Counted from the first letter of the stretch, positions 11,635-22,391 are shown. The stretch: DNA of 64,000 nt from Diospyros lotus (GCF_014633365.1 NC_068346.1:15893030-15957029); one strand, 5' to 3'. Numbers and translations are program-made. Notes: generated by a model not told the origin, from the letters alone.

Positions 11635-11880
11635 ATGGAAGATGATTCAAGCTATAGGTCAAGGTAGGGTCGGGGAAGAGGCTGGGGTCGACACAGCCCA
11701 TGCATTGCTACGACCCTCGATACTTTCTCACCCTCCCTACAACCTAGTTCTCCTGCCACACGACCATGTTTTACTCCAACCCAGTCTCTTGTGACTCCGT
11801 CGATTTCTATGACCACGTAGTTGTCTCATCCACTTCTAGTTAGGGAAGTGGATCTTGTAGATGGGCATATATGAATATGG
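11635..11880 (+). pseudogene. Possible second CACTA reading-frame fragment
   Basis: An ATG at 11635 opens an acidic, serine- and arginine-rich start followed by a Gly/Arg-rich stretch and then a Pro/Ser/Thr-rich segment. It is broken by early stops (for example TAG at about 11665). Its place directly after the transposase C-terminus suggests the start of the downstream ORF that plant CACTA elements often carry. I recognise no domain. Confidence 0.25.
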
Positions 11881-12480
11881 CCTATTATCTCTATAAGCAT
11901 TAAACAACCGATATTAATTCTTAAAAGTACGCCCAAATTGTTTGAAGAACATTTAATGAACTGAAAAGAAGAAACTAATATTTAATGCATCTAACGGCTA
12001 TACTTTTTAAAATTTGCCAAAAAACACTTGAGTAAAATTTAAGTTTACTCAACTAACTTTGATCCTTACTTGATTGATATACTATGTAATCGATTATATT
12101 TTAAGCTTACTCAAGTATGACCAAATTATTACTCGATTAATTTTTAAGCGTCATCAAGATGCATTATCCACTCGATTACAAAACTAAGTTTACTTGATTA
12201 AATTCAATCTTTACTCAAGTACAAACAATTGTTACTCGATTGATTTTGAGACTAGAGACTTAACCAGATTTCAACTCATGTTTACTCGATTACAAAGTAT
12301 ATCTACTCTAATATAAAAAGAACATTACTTGATTACAAAAATATTTTACTCGAGTAAAAAGATGCCCAAAAACTTTAACTTAAGATTACTCGATTGAAAA
12401 ACAGATTCACTCGAGTACAAAAAATAATTACTCGATTACAAAAGCACCTTACTAGATTAAATTTAAGATGACAGAAATTG
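11881..12480. other. AT-rich flank with recurring ACTCGATTA-type words
   Basis: There is no gene here. From about 12040 the words ACTCGATTAC, ACTTGATT, ACTCGAGTA and AATCGATTA recur every 20-40 bases on the same strand. The same vocabulary continues at 35085-35345, on the far side of the 22.6 kb composite insertion. The two flanks were therefore continuous before that insertion. It may be part of an older LTR. Confidence 0.6.
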
Positions 12481-12485
12481 CATGT
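12481..12485. repeat. Target-site duplication CATGT, left copy
   Basis: The five bases CATGT immediately precede the LTR end TGGCTGCACTCC at 12486 and recur at 35080-35084 right after the other outer LTR end. Five-base duplications are standard for Ty3/gypsy integration. The whole 12486-35079 block therefore entered this site through one integration (copy R), with everything else nested or rearranged inside it. Confidence 0.9.
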
Positions 12486-14399
12486 TGGCTGCACTCCCAC
12501 CCTGCAATTAAAACACAAAACAAAACACAATAAAAATTTTATATTTTTTTTCTTTATTTAGGTGAGAGGTTTATACTCGTCAGTGTACGAGTGCAGTTGT
12601 AGTCCAAATTTAAATTTATATTTTTTGAAGAGTCCAGGTCGTCCACTGAGAGATTTATTTATGGCAAAATAAAAAGAATGTCACACACAAACACACGCAT
12701 TTGGACAAATTGGCAACAAAGTTTTTTATGGTTTTTTAAACAACAGATACTAGGAAATAAATTAAGGCAGTAATTGAAATAAATACTTAAAGTGAGAATA
12801 TAAAATTGGATAGTACTTGAGTTAAGACAATTTCAGTGCCAACCCGTTGATTCCCAAATTTTAGCATAAAAGATTAGCAACATTAATTTAATTTCAGATA
12901 TAAGGGTTTGTTATTAAATGTAATTAGAGATGATGATAGTTCTAGTTTAAGCAATCCCCATACATGATACGCGGGATTCTAATTTAAGCAACTACCATAA
13001 ATTCAATTGCAATTAATACACAAAATAACTAAATTAATCATCCGGATTTGGGTATGATAGCGTTTCCAGTTCTAGTAACTCTCATGCGTGACATGAAAGC
13101 TCTAAGTTAGGCTTATGCTCCAATCCAAACCTAGTGATTTCTCAATAATCAAAACACACTCATATTGAAGTTTAAATTAATGTTACTCATTTAAAGCGTA
13201 GCTTTCTTTGGGAATCATTGGCCTTGGACAATGTCCTTGCCTTAACCCAAGATTAGATTTAGCTACTCATTTTTATTTAAAAGTTAATTGACATGAATTT
13301 AAACGACGTAATTTAAATAACAGAATTTAAATGACAAGAATTAAAATAGTAGAAACTAACCGGCCATTTAGTCAGTGAATAATTAAAAGACAAGAATTAA
13401 AATTGTAGAAATTTAAAGACATAAATTAACCGGCCATTTAGGCGGTGAACAATAAAGTAACAATAAATGGCATAAGAATTAAAAAGAAGAAATGAAGGAA
13501 GTAAGATCACAAGAGAGAATACTAAAGAAAATGGGAAAGAACAAGAACAATTCTCAAATAGAGAATTATAAGGAAACAACTAAACTTTGATTCAAGAATA
13601 ATAATCACACTTACAAATGCAATCAAGTGAACTATTTATAGACCACAAGATGCAATACAAACCACACAATTTCAATTATTCAATTAGACATAATTATATT
13701 TAATGGGCACTCACACACTTAAAATTAAATGGATTTTAGCTATAATACACACCTAATATTAAATGGATTTTAGCTAAAATACATACCTAATAAAGCACTC
13801 ATAAAGTTAAATGGATTTTAGCTATAATATCCACCTAATAGTTAAATGGATTTTAGCTAGAAAACACACCTAATAAAGCTCTCACATAAAAAATAAAAAT
13901 AGATTTCTATAAATTGGTTTTTTAATCTTCATTAGGATTAAAAATAATCCTTGGGCTTTCTCCAAATAATATCTTCCATGGGTTGCTCAAATTGGACCTT
14001 AATTCTTCATGGGCTTGAATTCTACATGGACTTTAATTTTTCATGGGCTGGATTTCTTCATGGACTTTAAGTCTTCATGGGCTTGAATTCTTCATGCCTA
14101 AAAAAAACAAATAATTTAATGTTATCAATAAATTATATATTATATATATGTATTACACATGGCACATATATATATTATATTATATTATATATATTACATG
14201 CATGCATATAATGATGTATATGTATTATATATAATTTTATATATTATTATTATTTACTTTAGAACTTCATTTCATTCATCTTTCAATTTAAACTTGCATA
14301 TAACCATAAAATATATATTAATATCTAATTTAAGCCATTTTTAAGATCAAAAGAAGGGTATAATTATAACAAAATTTTTACAAAATTAACCACTAATCA
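12486..14399 (-). repeat. Outer LTR of composite (minus orientation, probably chimeric)
   Basis: It begins TGGCTGCACTCC and ends CCACTAATCA, the reverse complement of TGATTAGTGG...GCAGCCA. It is colinear with 33166-35079 (both 1914 bp) and inverted relative to 24767-26806. Its inner end is followed by CATAC and then by LOG upstream sequence rather than by a polypurine tract. Recombination between R's 3' LTR and F's 5' LTR explains this. It carries a plus-strand CTATTTATA at 13632-13640 (minus-strand TATAAATAG box) and two units of a 70-bp repeat near 13360-13440. Confidence 0.85.
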
Positions 14400-14404
14400 C
14401 ATAC
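14400..14404. repeat. Target-site duplication CATAC of the nested insertion, left copy
   Basis: CATAC lies between LTR end CTAATCA and the sequence GCATGATTTTTG. The intact site in copy F reads TTATA-CATAC-GCATG (CATAC at 22293-22297). The reverse complement GTATG is at 26807-26811 between the LTR end GCAGTCA and TATAAGT. The same five bases therefore flank both tips of copy F, although one junction is now inverted. Confidence 0.85.
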
Positions 14405-14667
14405 GCATGATTTTTGTTTGTATTTATTTCATGTTGAATTGTTGTATAGCTACTTTTGATCGCCAAACTTCTTTTCAGGACATACAAAAGGAACAAACAT
14501 GGAAGGCCAGTTAGTTCGTCGAATTAAAACCATATGTGTACTTTGTGACTCTCAACTTGGGAGTGATATTTGTTACGCACTTGCAGCAAGCGAACTAGGC
14601 TAAAAATTAGGAGAAAAAAAAATTAATTTGGTATATGGAGGAGGAAGTCGTGGATTGAATGGTTATG
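14405..14667 (+). pseudogene. Truncated LOG copy (upstream region plus first about 59 codons)
   Basis: This stretch aligns base for base with 22298-22560, covering the region upstream of LOG and the start of the LOG frame (ATG at 14500). It has an internal TAA where the intact copy reads Lys (E-L-G-stop-K-L-G instead of E-L-G-K-K-L-G) and a Gly-to-Asp change in the early C-G-S-Q motif. It ends abruptly after the N-G-Y codons, where LTR sequence begins. It is the LOG of copy R, cut off by a later deletion. Confidence 0.85.
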
Positions 14668-14674
14668 CATTTAA

Positions 14675-15123
14675 TAATCTCTAATTGCATTTAATAACAA
14701 ACCCTCATATCTGAAATTAAATTAATGTTGCTAATCTTTTATGCTAAAATTTGGGAATCAACGGGTTGGCACTGAAATTGTCTTAACTCAAGTACTATCC
14801 AATTTTATATTCTCACTTAAAGTATTTATTTCAATTACTGCCTTAATTTATTTCCTAGTATCTGTTGTTTAAAAAAACCATAAAAAACCTTGTTACCAAT
14901 TTGTCCAAATGCGTGTGTGCTTGTGTGACATTCTTTTTATTTTGCCATAAATAAATCTCTCAGTGGACGACCTGGACTCATTCAGAAAATATAAATTTAA
15001 GTTTGGACTACAACTGCACTCGTACACTGACGAGTATAAACCTCTCACCTAAATAAAGAAAAAAATATAAAATTTTTATTGTATTTTGTTTTGTGTTTTA
15101 ATTGCAGGGTGGGAGTGCAGCCA
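14675..15123 (+). repeat. Truncated 5' LTR of copy F (last 449 bp)
   Basis: It matches 26358-26806 over its whole 449 bases and ends in GCAGCCA directly before the primer-binding site. The first about 1.6 kb of the LTR, including its TATA box, is missing. Seven filler bases (14668-14674) between LOG and LTR repeat a word found 17 bases downstream. Confidence 0.85.
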
Positions 15124-15127
15124 AATT

Positions 15128-15146
15128 TTGGCGCCATTGCCGGGGA
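15128..15146 (+). other. Primer-binding site of copy F (tRNA-Asp type)
   Basis: TTGGCGCCATTGCCGGGGA lies four bases after the LTR. From memory, the plant tRNA-Asp 3' end is CCCCGGCAACGGCGCCA, whose complement is TGGCGCCGTTGCCGGGG. Copy F thus has a single mismatch (A for G), while copy R is exact. Confidence 0.75.
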
Positions 15147-15248
15147 GATTGAGGCAAAAAAAAAGAGAAAAAAATATATATATAAGAAGAAGCATCTCCT
15201 GATAAATTCGGTAACTCTGTTTCTTTTTACTTTATTTTTGTTTGTCCA

Positions 15249-16979
15249 TTGTGTATGATACTTAGGTCTGGTAGAACTGTAGAAAATCAATTGCTCATGT
15301 CTCAACACAATGAGAACATACCACTTGCACACAACATGTCTGCACGTGGTAGTGACCACGGTGACCCTGATCCCATTGATCAGGAGATGATCAAACCCCT
15401 TAGAGAGTATCTTCATCCTCCTAGGCAGACAACCCCCTCATGCATTATTCTTCCCATCAACCATCATAGGTTTAACTTCAAACCTGGCACAATCCAATTG
15501 TTACCAACTTTTCATGGCATGGATTCTGAAAATCCATATACTCATATGAAAGAATTTGAGGAAGTATGTAGCACTTGCATGGACCATACAGCAAATGAGG
15601 ATGTCATAAGATTAAAACTCTTTCCATTCTCACTGAAAGATAAGGCAAAAATATGGTTAAGCACTCTCCCACCTAGATCTATAGGAACTTGGAGAGAAAT
15701 GCAAACAACTTTCTTAAAAAAATACTTCCCTGCCAACAGAACTGCTACTCTTCAAAGACAAATCATGAACTTTGCCTGTAAACCAAATGAGAATTTTGCT
15801 CAAGCGTGGGAAAGGTTCAAAGACCTTCTTCACACTTGTCCGCACTATGCTTTTGAGCAATGGAGAGTGGTTAGTTTCTTTCATGATTCACTCACTCCCC
15901 AATTGAAAATGCTAGTTTCTACAATGTGTAATGGAGAATTCTATGAGAAGACTCCAGAAGAAGCTTTCCACTTCTTTGACACATTGGCTGAGAATACAAG
16001 GAACTGGAAAGTTGGTCCAACATCTGCTCTTGATTCAAGAGAAAATCCACAACCTAGAGGGAGATACCAATTGAGTGAGAGTGACGATTTAAATACAAGA
16101 TTAACTGCTTTAACAAAGAAAGTTGAAAACATGAAACCCAAAAAGGTGCAATCTGTTAATCAAGTGGAAGTAAAGTGTGTTGTGTGTGATGCAACAGATC
16201 ATTCAACTGAAGAATGTCCTACCTTACCTGCTTTCAAGGAGGTATTGTATGGGCAGAATAATAACAATCATTCACACAACTTTGAGGGGAAACAAAATCA
16301 AAATCAGAGTGGAGCCTATTATGGGAATAATCAGAATTACAATTCATACCATCCCAATAATAGAAATCACCCAAATTTTTCTTGGAGAAATGATTCTGGA
16401 AATCATTCTCAACCTCCCTTCCCTACACAACAACACACCTTCCAACAAAATCAAGGTTCTTCATCCAACACTTACCAACCTCCTCATAGGAGATCTTTGG
16501 AAGATACCTTGCACCAGTTCATCCAAAGTTAAACAGGTATCAACAATCAGGTTGCTCAGCTTGTCAAAAATCAAGACAAAACAAACAGAGCCATAGAAGA
16601 CATTAAGAGCCAGTTGACCAAGATAACACAAACATTGAGTGTGAGAGAACCCGGAAGGTTTCCATCCCAAACTAATCCTAACCCAATTAGGGAAACCAAC
16701 CAGGTAGAAGCTTCAAATAGTGAAACCAACGCTCATGAACAAGTGCAAGCAGTGACTGCCCTAAGAAGTGGAAGAATAATTGAGAAACCAACTGATCCTA
16801 GGATAAACCAACATGTTGATGAAGAAAAAGAACCGAAAGATCATGAATCCACCGTGGAAAAAAATGAAAAAAATGAAAAAAATGAGAAAAATGAAAAACA
16901 AAAAGAAGATAAGAAAGAAATTCAATACAGGCCCAAACCACCTTTTCCACAAAGGTTGAATCATTTGAAAAAAGAGTAA
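15249..16979 (+). pseudogene. gag: Athila-like gag, copy F
   Basis: Gag packages the element RNA into particles. The frame opens with M-C-M-I-L-R-S-G-R, followed by a capsid-like region with F-H-G-M-D-S-E-N-P and L-P-P-R-S-I-G-T-W. A C-V-V-C-D-A-T-D-H-S-T-E-E-C zinc knuckle (CX2CX4HX4C) is present near 16175-16215, then an Asn/Gln/His-rich stretch. A TAA at 16530 (CAA in copy R) ends the first 427 codons. The same frame reopens and continues to a second TAA at 16977, with four N-E-K repeats on the way (two in copy R). Gag and pol share one continuous frame (15249-20735) broken by five stops in this copy. Confidence 0.85.
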
Positions 16980-17000
16980 CAAAATGCAGATATATATGAA

Positions 17001-18017
17001 GTGTTTAAGCAAGTGAGAATCAACATCCCGCTGTTGGATGCAATCAAACAAACACCTTCATATGCAAAGTTTTTGAAAGATCTGTGCACTGTCAAAAGGA
17101 AAACAAATGTGCATGAAAAGGCATTCTTGACTGAACAAGTCAGCGCCATTCTCCAATTGAAAACTCCTCCCAAATACAAAGATCCAGGCTGTCCAACCAT
17201 TACATGCATCATAGGAAGTCAAAAGGTTGATCGGGCACTCTTGGATTTAGTCAATTTGTTGCCATACAGTGTGTATCAACAGTTGGGATTAGGTGAGCTT
17301 AAACCCACTAGAGTGACCCTTCAGCTGGCTGATCGATCAGTCAAAGTTCCACGAGGAATTGTGGAGGATGTTCTGGTACAAATCGATAAGTTCTACTTTC
17401 CAGTGGACTTCATCGTTTTGCACACCCAGCCGCATCAGGGGCCTCAACCTCCTGTGCCAGTCATCTTAGGTCGACCATTCCTTGCCACATCAAATGCCAC
17501 CATCAACTGTAGGAATGGTGTGTTAAAGCTATCTTTTGGGAACATGACTGTAGAAATGAATATCTTCAGGGTAGCCAAACATCAGGACACTGAGAGTGAA
17601 GTGGAGGAGGTAGACTTGATCCAAACACTGACCAATAACTATTTTGAAGAGTTTATGAGAAGACCCAAAGAAGGAAATCAAGATCTTGAAGAAATAAAAG
17701 AAGTGGAAGTCATAAGCAAAGAAAGTGAGAAACCTACATGGATGTCTGGTTTAGAGCCATTAAGGAACTTGAACAGTAAGCTCATGGCTCCTGATAGCCA
17801 TCAGTCCACGCCTGAGAGAAAGCCATTGCCCAGTGATTTGAAGTATTTCTTTCTAGGAGAAGGGGAAGCATTCCCAGTGGTGATCTCTTCAAGTTTGACA
17901 CCTCAGCAAGAGCAACAACTGATAGAAGTTCTAAAAGCACACAGGAAGTCATTAGGATGGACCATTTCAGATTTGCAAGGTATTAGCCCTTTGATCTGTA
18001 CTCATAAGATATTCTAG
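17001..18017 (+). pseudogene. pol: Athila-like aspartic protease and RT N-terminus, copy F; active site deleted
   Basis: This is the protease part of the polyprotein, in the same frame as gag. The segment A-L-L-D-L-V-N-L-L-P-Y-S-V-Y corresponds to the conserved A-L-x-D-L-G-A-S-V-N-L-L-P of Athila proteases, but the G-A-S codons are missing after 17249. This removes the catalytic motif without shifting frame. The rest is preserved, including V-I-L-G-R-P-F-L-A-T near 17460-17490. It ends at a TAG (18015-18017) where copy R has TTG. Copy R carries the same three-codon loss. Confidence 0.8.
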
Positions 18018-18044
18018 GAAGAAGGAGCAAAACCAGTTAGGCAA

Positions 18045-19268
18045 ATGAAAAGGAGATTAAATCCCAACATGAAAGAAGTTGTCAGAAAAGAAGTGCTTAA
18101 GCTATTGGATGCTGAAATAATTTACCCAATCTCTGATTCTAAGTGGGTAAGTCCAACACAGGTAGTACCCAAAAAGTCTGGAGTCACTGTTGTAAAAAAT
18201 GAGAACAATGAATTGATTCCCACGCGCATCCAGACAGGATGGCGTATGTGCATTGATTATAGAAAGCTCAATTCTGTGACAAGGAAATATCATTTTCCTT
18301 TGCCTTTCTTGGATCAAGTTCTGGAGAGAATAGCAGGCCAAGCCTACTATTGTTTCTTAGATGAGTACTCAGGGTACAATCAGATAGAAATTGCACTAGA
18401 AGATCAAGAGAAGACAACTTTCACATGTCCATTTGGGACATTTGCATACAGGCGCATGCCATTGGGGTTATGCAATGCTCTAGCCACCTTTCAAAGGTGT
18501 ATGATGAGCATTTTCAGTGAAATGGTTGAGCAGATTGTTGAAGTATTTATGGATGACTTTTCTGTTTATGGACGTAACTTTGAGGCCTGTTTAGAGAATC
18601 TGAAAAAGGTTTTAGCAAGATATGAGGAAACAAATCTGATACTCAATTGGGAAAAATGTCACTTCATGGTGAAACAGGGCATAGTCTTGGGGCACATCGT
18701 TTCATCTAGGGGGATGGAGGTAGACAGGTCAAAAATTGAAACAATTCAAAAACTCCCCATCTCTAGGAATGTGAAAGACATCAGAAGTTTTTTGGGACAT
18801 GCAGGGTTTTATAGGAGATTCATTGCTTCCTTTAGCACCATAACAAGACCCTTGTGCCATTTGTTATCTCAGGATGTTCCGTTTGAATGGAGTCCTGCCT
18901 GTCAAAATGCTTTTAATAAATTGAAAGATGCACTCATTTCAGCACCTATCATTCAGCCCCCTGATTGGTCCCTCCCGTTTGAACTTATGTGTGATGCTAG
19001 TGATTACGCGGTAGGAGATGTGTTAGGGCAGAGGAAGGATAAGAAACCTCATGTGATATACTATGCTAGCAAAACTCTTAATGATGCACAAAAGAATTAC
19101 ACCACTACAGAGAAAGAGTTACTAGCAGTTGTCTTTGCCCTAGACAAGTTCCGATCTTATCTCGTAGGGTCACTAGTAATCATTTTTACTGATCACGCTG
19201 CTCTAAAGTATTTGTTCACAAAGCAAGATGCAAAACCCCGTCTGCTCCGATGGATCTTACTCCTGTAA
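18045..19268 (+). pseudogene. pol: Athila-like reverse transcriptase and RNase H, copy F
   Basis: RT copies the element RNA into DNA and RNase H removes the RNA. Landmarks in order are [23 protein letters not shown] (usual D-G-Y-S, so one substitution) and the catalytic F-M-D-D box at 18546-18557 (residues 168-171). [10 protein letters not shown] follows. RNase H then has [13 protein letters not shown] and the T-D-H-A-A-L-K-Y-L segment. The frame ends at a TAA (19266-19268) where Gln is expected in L-L-L-Q-E-F. Copy R has exactly the same stop. Confidence 0.88.
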
Positions 19269-20735
19269 GAGTTCAACATTGAAATCAGAGACAAAAAGGG
19301 AGTAGAAAATGTGGTGGCTGACCATTTGTCAAGGATTCCAAGTCAAGATCTCACACAATTTGATGAACCAATTCATAACAATTTCCCTGATGAGCAATTG
19401 TTTGAAGTGAATGTTATTCGTGCATCATCTGTTGTCCCTTGGTATGCCGACATTGCGAACTACCTGACAACTGGTCTGATCCCAGACCATTGGAGTAAGC
19501 AAGATAGGCATAAATTCTTCAAAAAAGTCAGAACCTTCTTTTGGGATGAGCCCTACCTCTTCAAGTATTGTCCTGACCAAATCATCCGTAGATGCATACC
19601 CGATCATGAGCAATAAAGTGTCATCAATTTTTGTCATACTCTTGCATGTGAAGGCCATTTTTCTGTCAAGAAAACAGTTGCAAAAATTTTTCAGAGTGGA
19701 TTTTATTGGCCGACACTGTTCAAGGATGTGTACAAGTTCTGTTCAAATTGCGATCGATGTCAAAGGTTAGGAAGTCTGTCAAGAAGAAACATGATGCCAT
19801 TACATCCGATCCAAGTGTTAGAAGTTTTTGACTGTTGGGGTATGGATTTTATGGGCCCATTTGTCAATTCATTTGGTCATGAATACATTTTACTTGCTAT
19901 TGACTATGTGTCCAAATGGGTAGAAGCAATCCCGGCCAGAACAAATGACCATAGGACTGTCGTGAAATTTTTGAAAGAAAACATATTCAGTCGATTTGGG
20001 ATGCCACGAGCAATCATCAGTGATAGGGGTTCCCATTTTTGTAATAAAGTTGTGGCAGGATTAATGAAGAAATATGGTGTACTGCATAAGGTTGCAACAC
20101 CATACCATCCCCAAACCAATGGTCAAGCTGAGCTAGCCAATAGGGAGATTAAGCGCATATTGGAAAAGACTGTTGCTGTTAATCGTAAGGATTGGTCCTT
20201 AAGACTAGTAGACGCTCTTTATGCATACAGGACAGCTTACAAAACAATTTTGGGAATGTCTCCCTATAGGCTAGTATACGGTAAATCTTGTCATCTGCCG
20301 GTGGAAATTGAGCATAAAGCATATTGGGCAATTCATAAGATCAACAAGAGTCTAACTGAAGCAGACTTATCCAGGAAGCTCCAATTGAATGAACTTGAGG
20401 AAATTCGGAATGAAGCATTTGAAAATGCACGATTCGCCAAGGTTCGCATGAAAGAGTTACATGATCGGCACATCATTCGAAAAAGCTTTCAGGTAGGGCA
20501 ACAGGTACTCTTGTATGATTCTCGATTGCATCTATTCCCAGGAAAATTGAAGTCTCGATGGGTCGGTCCTTTTGTAATCAAGTCCATCTCAGGATATGGG
20601 GCATTTGAGATAGAAAATCCGGAGTCAGGACAGCTTCTAACAGTCAATGGTCATAGGTTGAAACCATACCAGGGTAGTGTTGAGGAGAATGAAGGAGTTG
20701 TGGATTTGGATGATCTACCATCATCTGATGAATAA
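19269..20735 (+). pseudogene. pol: Athila-like integrase, copy F
   Basis: Integrase joins the cDNA to the host. Reading continues in the RT frame after the stop at 19266; a further TAA at 19614 (CAA in copy R) splits it. The HHCC finger is present (H-T-L-A-C-E-G-H ... C-S-N-C-D-R-C near 19630-19755). The catalytic D,D,E is visible in [17 protein letters not shown] and [16 protein letters not shown]-terminal region with W-V-G-P-F-V-I-K follows, and no chromodomain is seen. It ends in an acidic [10 protein letters not shown] tail. Confidence 0.88.
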
Positions 20736-20833
20736 AGGAAGTTTCATGTTGTTTGGGAATCTGACGTTAAAAGACCACATTTCCATTTAGGTTAAATGGA
20801 TGTTTATAGATCTGAAAAAAAATAAAAATAAAA

Positions 20834-20837
<4 letters not shown>

Positions 20838-20896
<59 letters not shown>
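20838..20896. repeat. (AAT)n microsatellite
   Basis: About twenty uninterrupted AAT/ATA triplets lie shortly after the pol stop of copy F. The matching place in copy R (28080-28160) has a different, T-rich composition, so the tract has changed since the copies separated. Confidence 0.85.
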
Positions 20897-20897
<1 letters not shown>

Positions 20898-21375
20898 GAA
20901 GTATATATATAAGTTGTTCATTTTCTACATTACTTAATTAACTTTGATTCAAATAGTGTTTCTCTGTGTGCAGTCTAAATAATTTTTTTTGCATACGAGT
21001 TCATGCATTGAAGACCACCAGGTATGCCTATCTTCTATCCTTTTATTGCCGATTGAGGACAATGCGCAATTTAAGTTGGGGGGTAAGGTGTACTTGATTT
21101 ATTGATTTATTGGTATTAGTTTGAAATTGATCCATTGTGCAAATAATTTTATTAGACTCGATAATATTGTCTTGTGTGGTATGTATGATTTTATTGGGCC
21201 CCTAAAACAAAACATTTATTAAAAAAAAAAATCAAAAAAAAAACTAATAATAATAAGAATAAGAATTAAAAAAATAAACAATAAAAATAATAATAATAAT
21301 AATAATAAAATAAAAATAAATAAAAAATTGAATTGAGAGAGACAGAATTGACGCTGGTGGTAGCCATCTTTTCTT

Positions 21376-21397
21376 GGGCAGTGCAATCACACTGCCC
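21376..21397 (+). other. 8-bp perfect stem-loop in the spacer, conserved in copy R with a paired change
   Basis: GGGCAGTG (21376-21383), loop CAATCA, then CACTGCCC (21390-21397). The copy R counterpart at 27705-27726, read on the minus strand, has GGGTAGTG, the same loop and CACTACCC. Both arms changed together, so pairing is kept. It sits next to a TATA-like word. Confidence 0.6.
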
Positions 21398-21678
21398 TAT
21401 AAAGGATAAGGCACACTGCCAAATGTTGAAAAATGAGGCACCAAGCGTTGAAAAAAAGAGACGCCAAGTCTGACAGTGCAATTATGGCATGCCTCGAGTC
21501 GAGTGTAGAATAGTGATGCCCATTGCTCTATAAGAGACTCCATATCTGTATGAGGCAAGCCACCCTTCTTTGAACTCAATCTTCTCTCCTTTGTATTATT
21601 CTCCGATCAGGTACTCTCATCCCTTTTGTAAAGTTTATAGTTCTTTACTTTCTTCTTAGTATAAATTAAAAAAAAAAA

Positions 21679-22224
21679 ATGGAACTTTATCTCTCAAAAA
21701 TTCACAAGTATTATCCATCTCTCCCGCAGAATGATTTGAAAAAAATTTATGCTGCTAGGTGTGAAAGACTTTGGCTGTTGATGCGTAATAACATCCCTGA
21801 AGATATTTGTTGGCTGATCGAAGCAAAAGTTCGATTAGCTGGTGAAACTTCACCTAGTTTTAAGCATTTTCCAGGCTTAGGGAAAAGTAGTTTTGTGAAG
21901 AAAAGAAGAGCGAAAAGAGTGAATGGTTGTTACAAATGTGCTCGATGGACCTGTAACACACGATGCAAATCTGTGGGGTTTACGTCCATAAATCGAGAAG
22001 ATAAAATTAGTTTCATAAAGGATGGACTGAGTAAGGAGTCTTTGGATGATATCTGATTGACTCTTGAGATGCATCCATGTGGAATAGTGCAAAGAGAACT
22101 TCTTGCTTTATGGACCTAGTTCAGAAGTGACCACCAACGCTATAGTCTTGGGAATCTGACTAAAAACGACCCTGTTTGCCAATCTATAAGAAAATTGGAT
22201 GGGAAGCTTATCCCCGCTTCATAG
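21679..22224 (+). pseudogene. Unknown Cys-rich ORF between pol and LOG, copy F
   Basis: I do not recognise this family. The frame encodes 181 codons and is basic. It has a helical-looking N-terminus (L-S-K-I-H-K-Y-Y-P-S-L-P) and a compact cysteine motif, G-C-Y-K-C-A-R-W-T-C-N-T-R-C (C84, C87, C92, C96; CX2CX4CX3C), that could bind zinc. A C-terminal part contains H-P-C-G-I-V-Q-R-E-L-L-A-L-W. In this copy TGA at 22054 and TAG at 22117 replace CGA and CAG of copy R, both C-to-T changes. It stands where Athila relatives carry an env-like ORF, but I see no signal peptide or membrane segment. Confidence 0.55.
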
Positions 22225-22391
22225 AAAGTGTTTAAGCCGTTTCTGGACGTAAAACCAGAGGAAGATATGAGTCACAATCACAACTACTTATACATACGCA
22301 TGATTTTTGTTTGTATTTATTTCTTGTTGAATTGTTGTATAGCTACTTTTGATCGCCAAACTTCTTTTCAGGACATATAAAAGGAACAAAC
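22225..22391 (+). promoter_or_regulatory. Leader upstream of LOG with splice-acceptor-like end and integration site
   Basis: A T-rich stretch ends in CTTCTTTTCAG (to about 22371), a good splice-acceptor context 20 bases before the LOG ATG. If used with a donor such as CAG-GTACTC near 21608, it would make a spliced message starting at LOG and skipping the Cys-rich ORF. That is inference. CATAC at 22293-22297 is the undisturbed version of the site into which copy F inserted in copy R. Confidence 0.35.

Larger units (their letters stand above)
20736..21678 (+). other. Pol-to-ORF spacer of copy F: microsatellites, PPT-like tract, hairpin, TATA-like sites
   Basis: This is non-coding. It holds an (AAT)n run at about 20838-20895, a second A/T-rich AAT tract at 21240-21330, a polypurine-like TTAAGTTGGGGGG at 21071-21083, and a perfect 8-bp hairpin at 21376-21397. 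Two TATA-like words follow (CTATAAAGGA near 21397 and CTATAAGAGA near 21529). CAG followed by GTACTC at about 21608 could be a splice donor and TTCTTCTTAG near 21660 an acceptor. The corresponding copy R region is 27416-28245. Confidence 0.6.

Noticed and set aside
21679..22224. Cys-rich ORF as a retroviral-type env gene
   Set aside because: Position fits, but I see no signal peptide, no transmembrane segment and no cleavage-site pattern; it is also short for an envelope protein.
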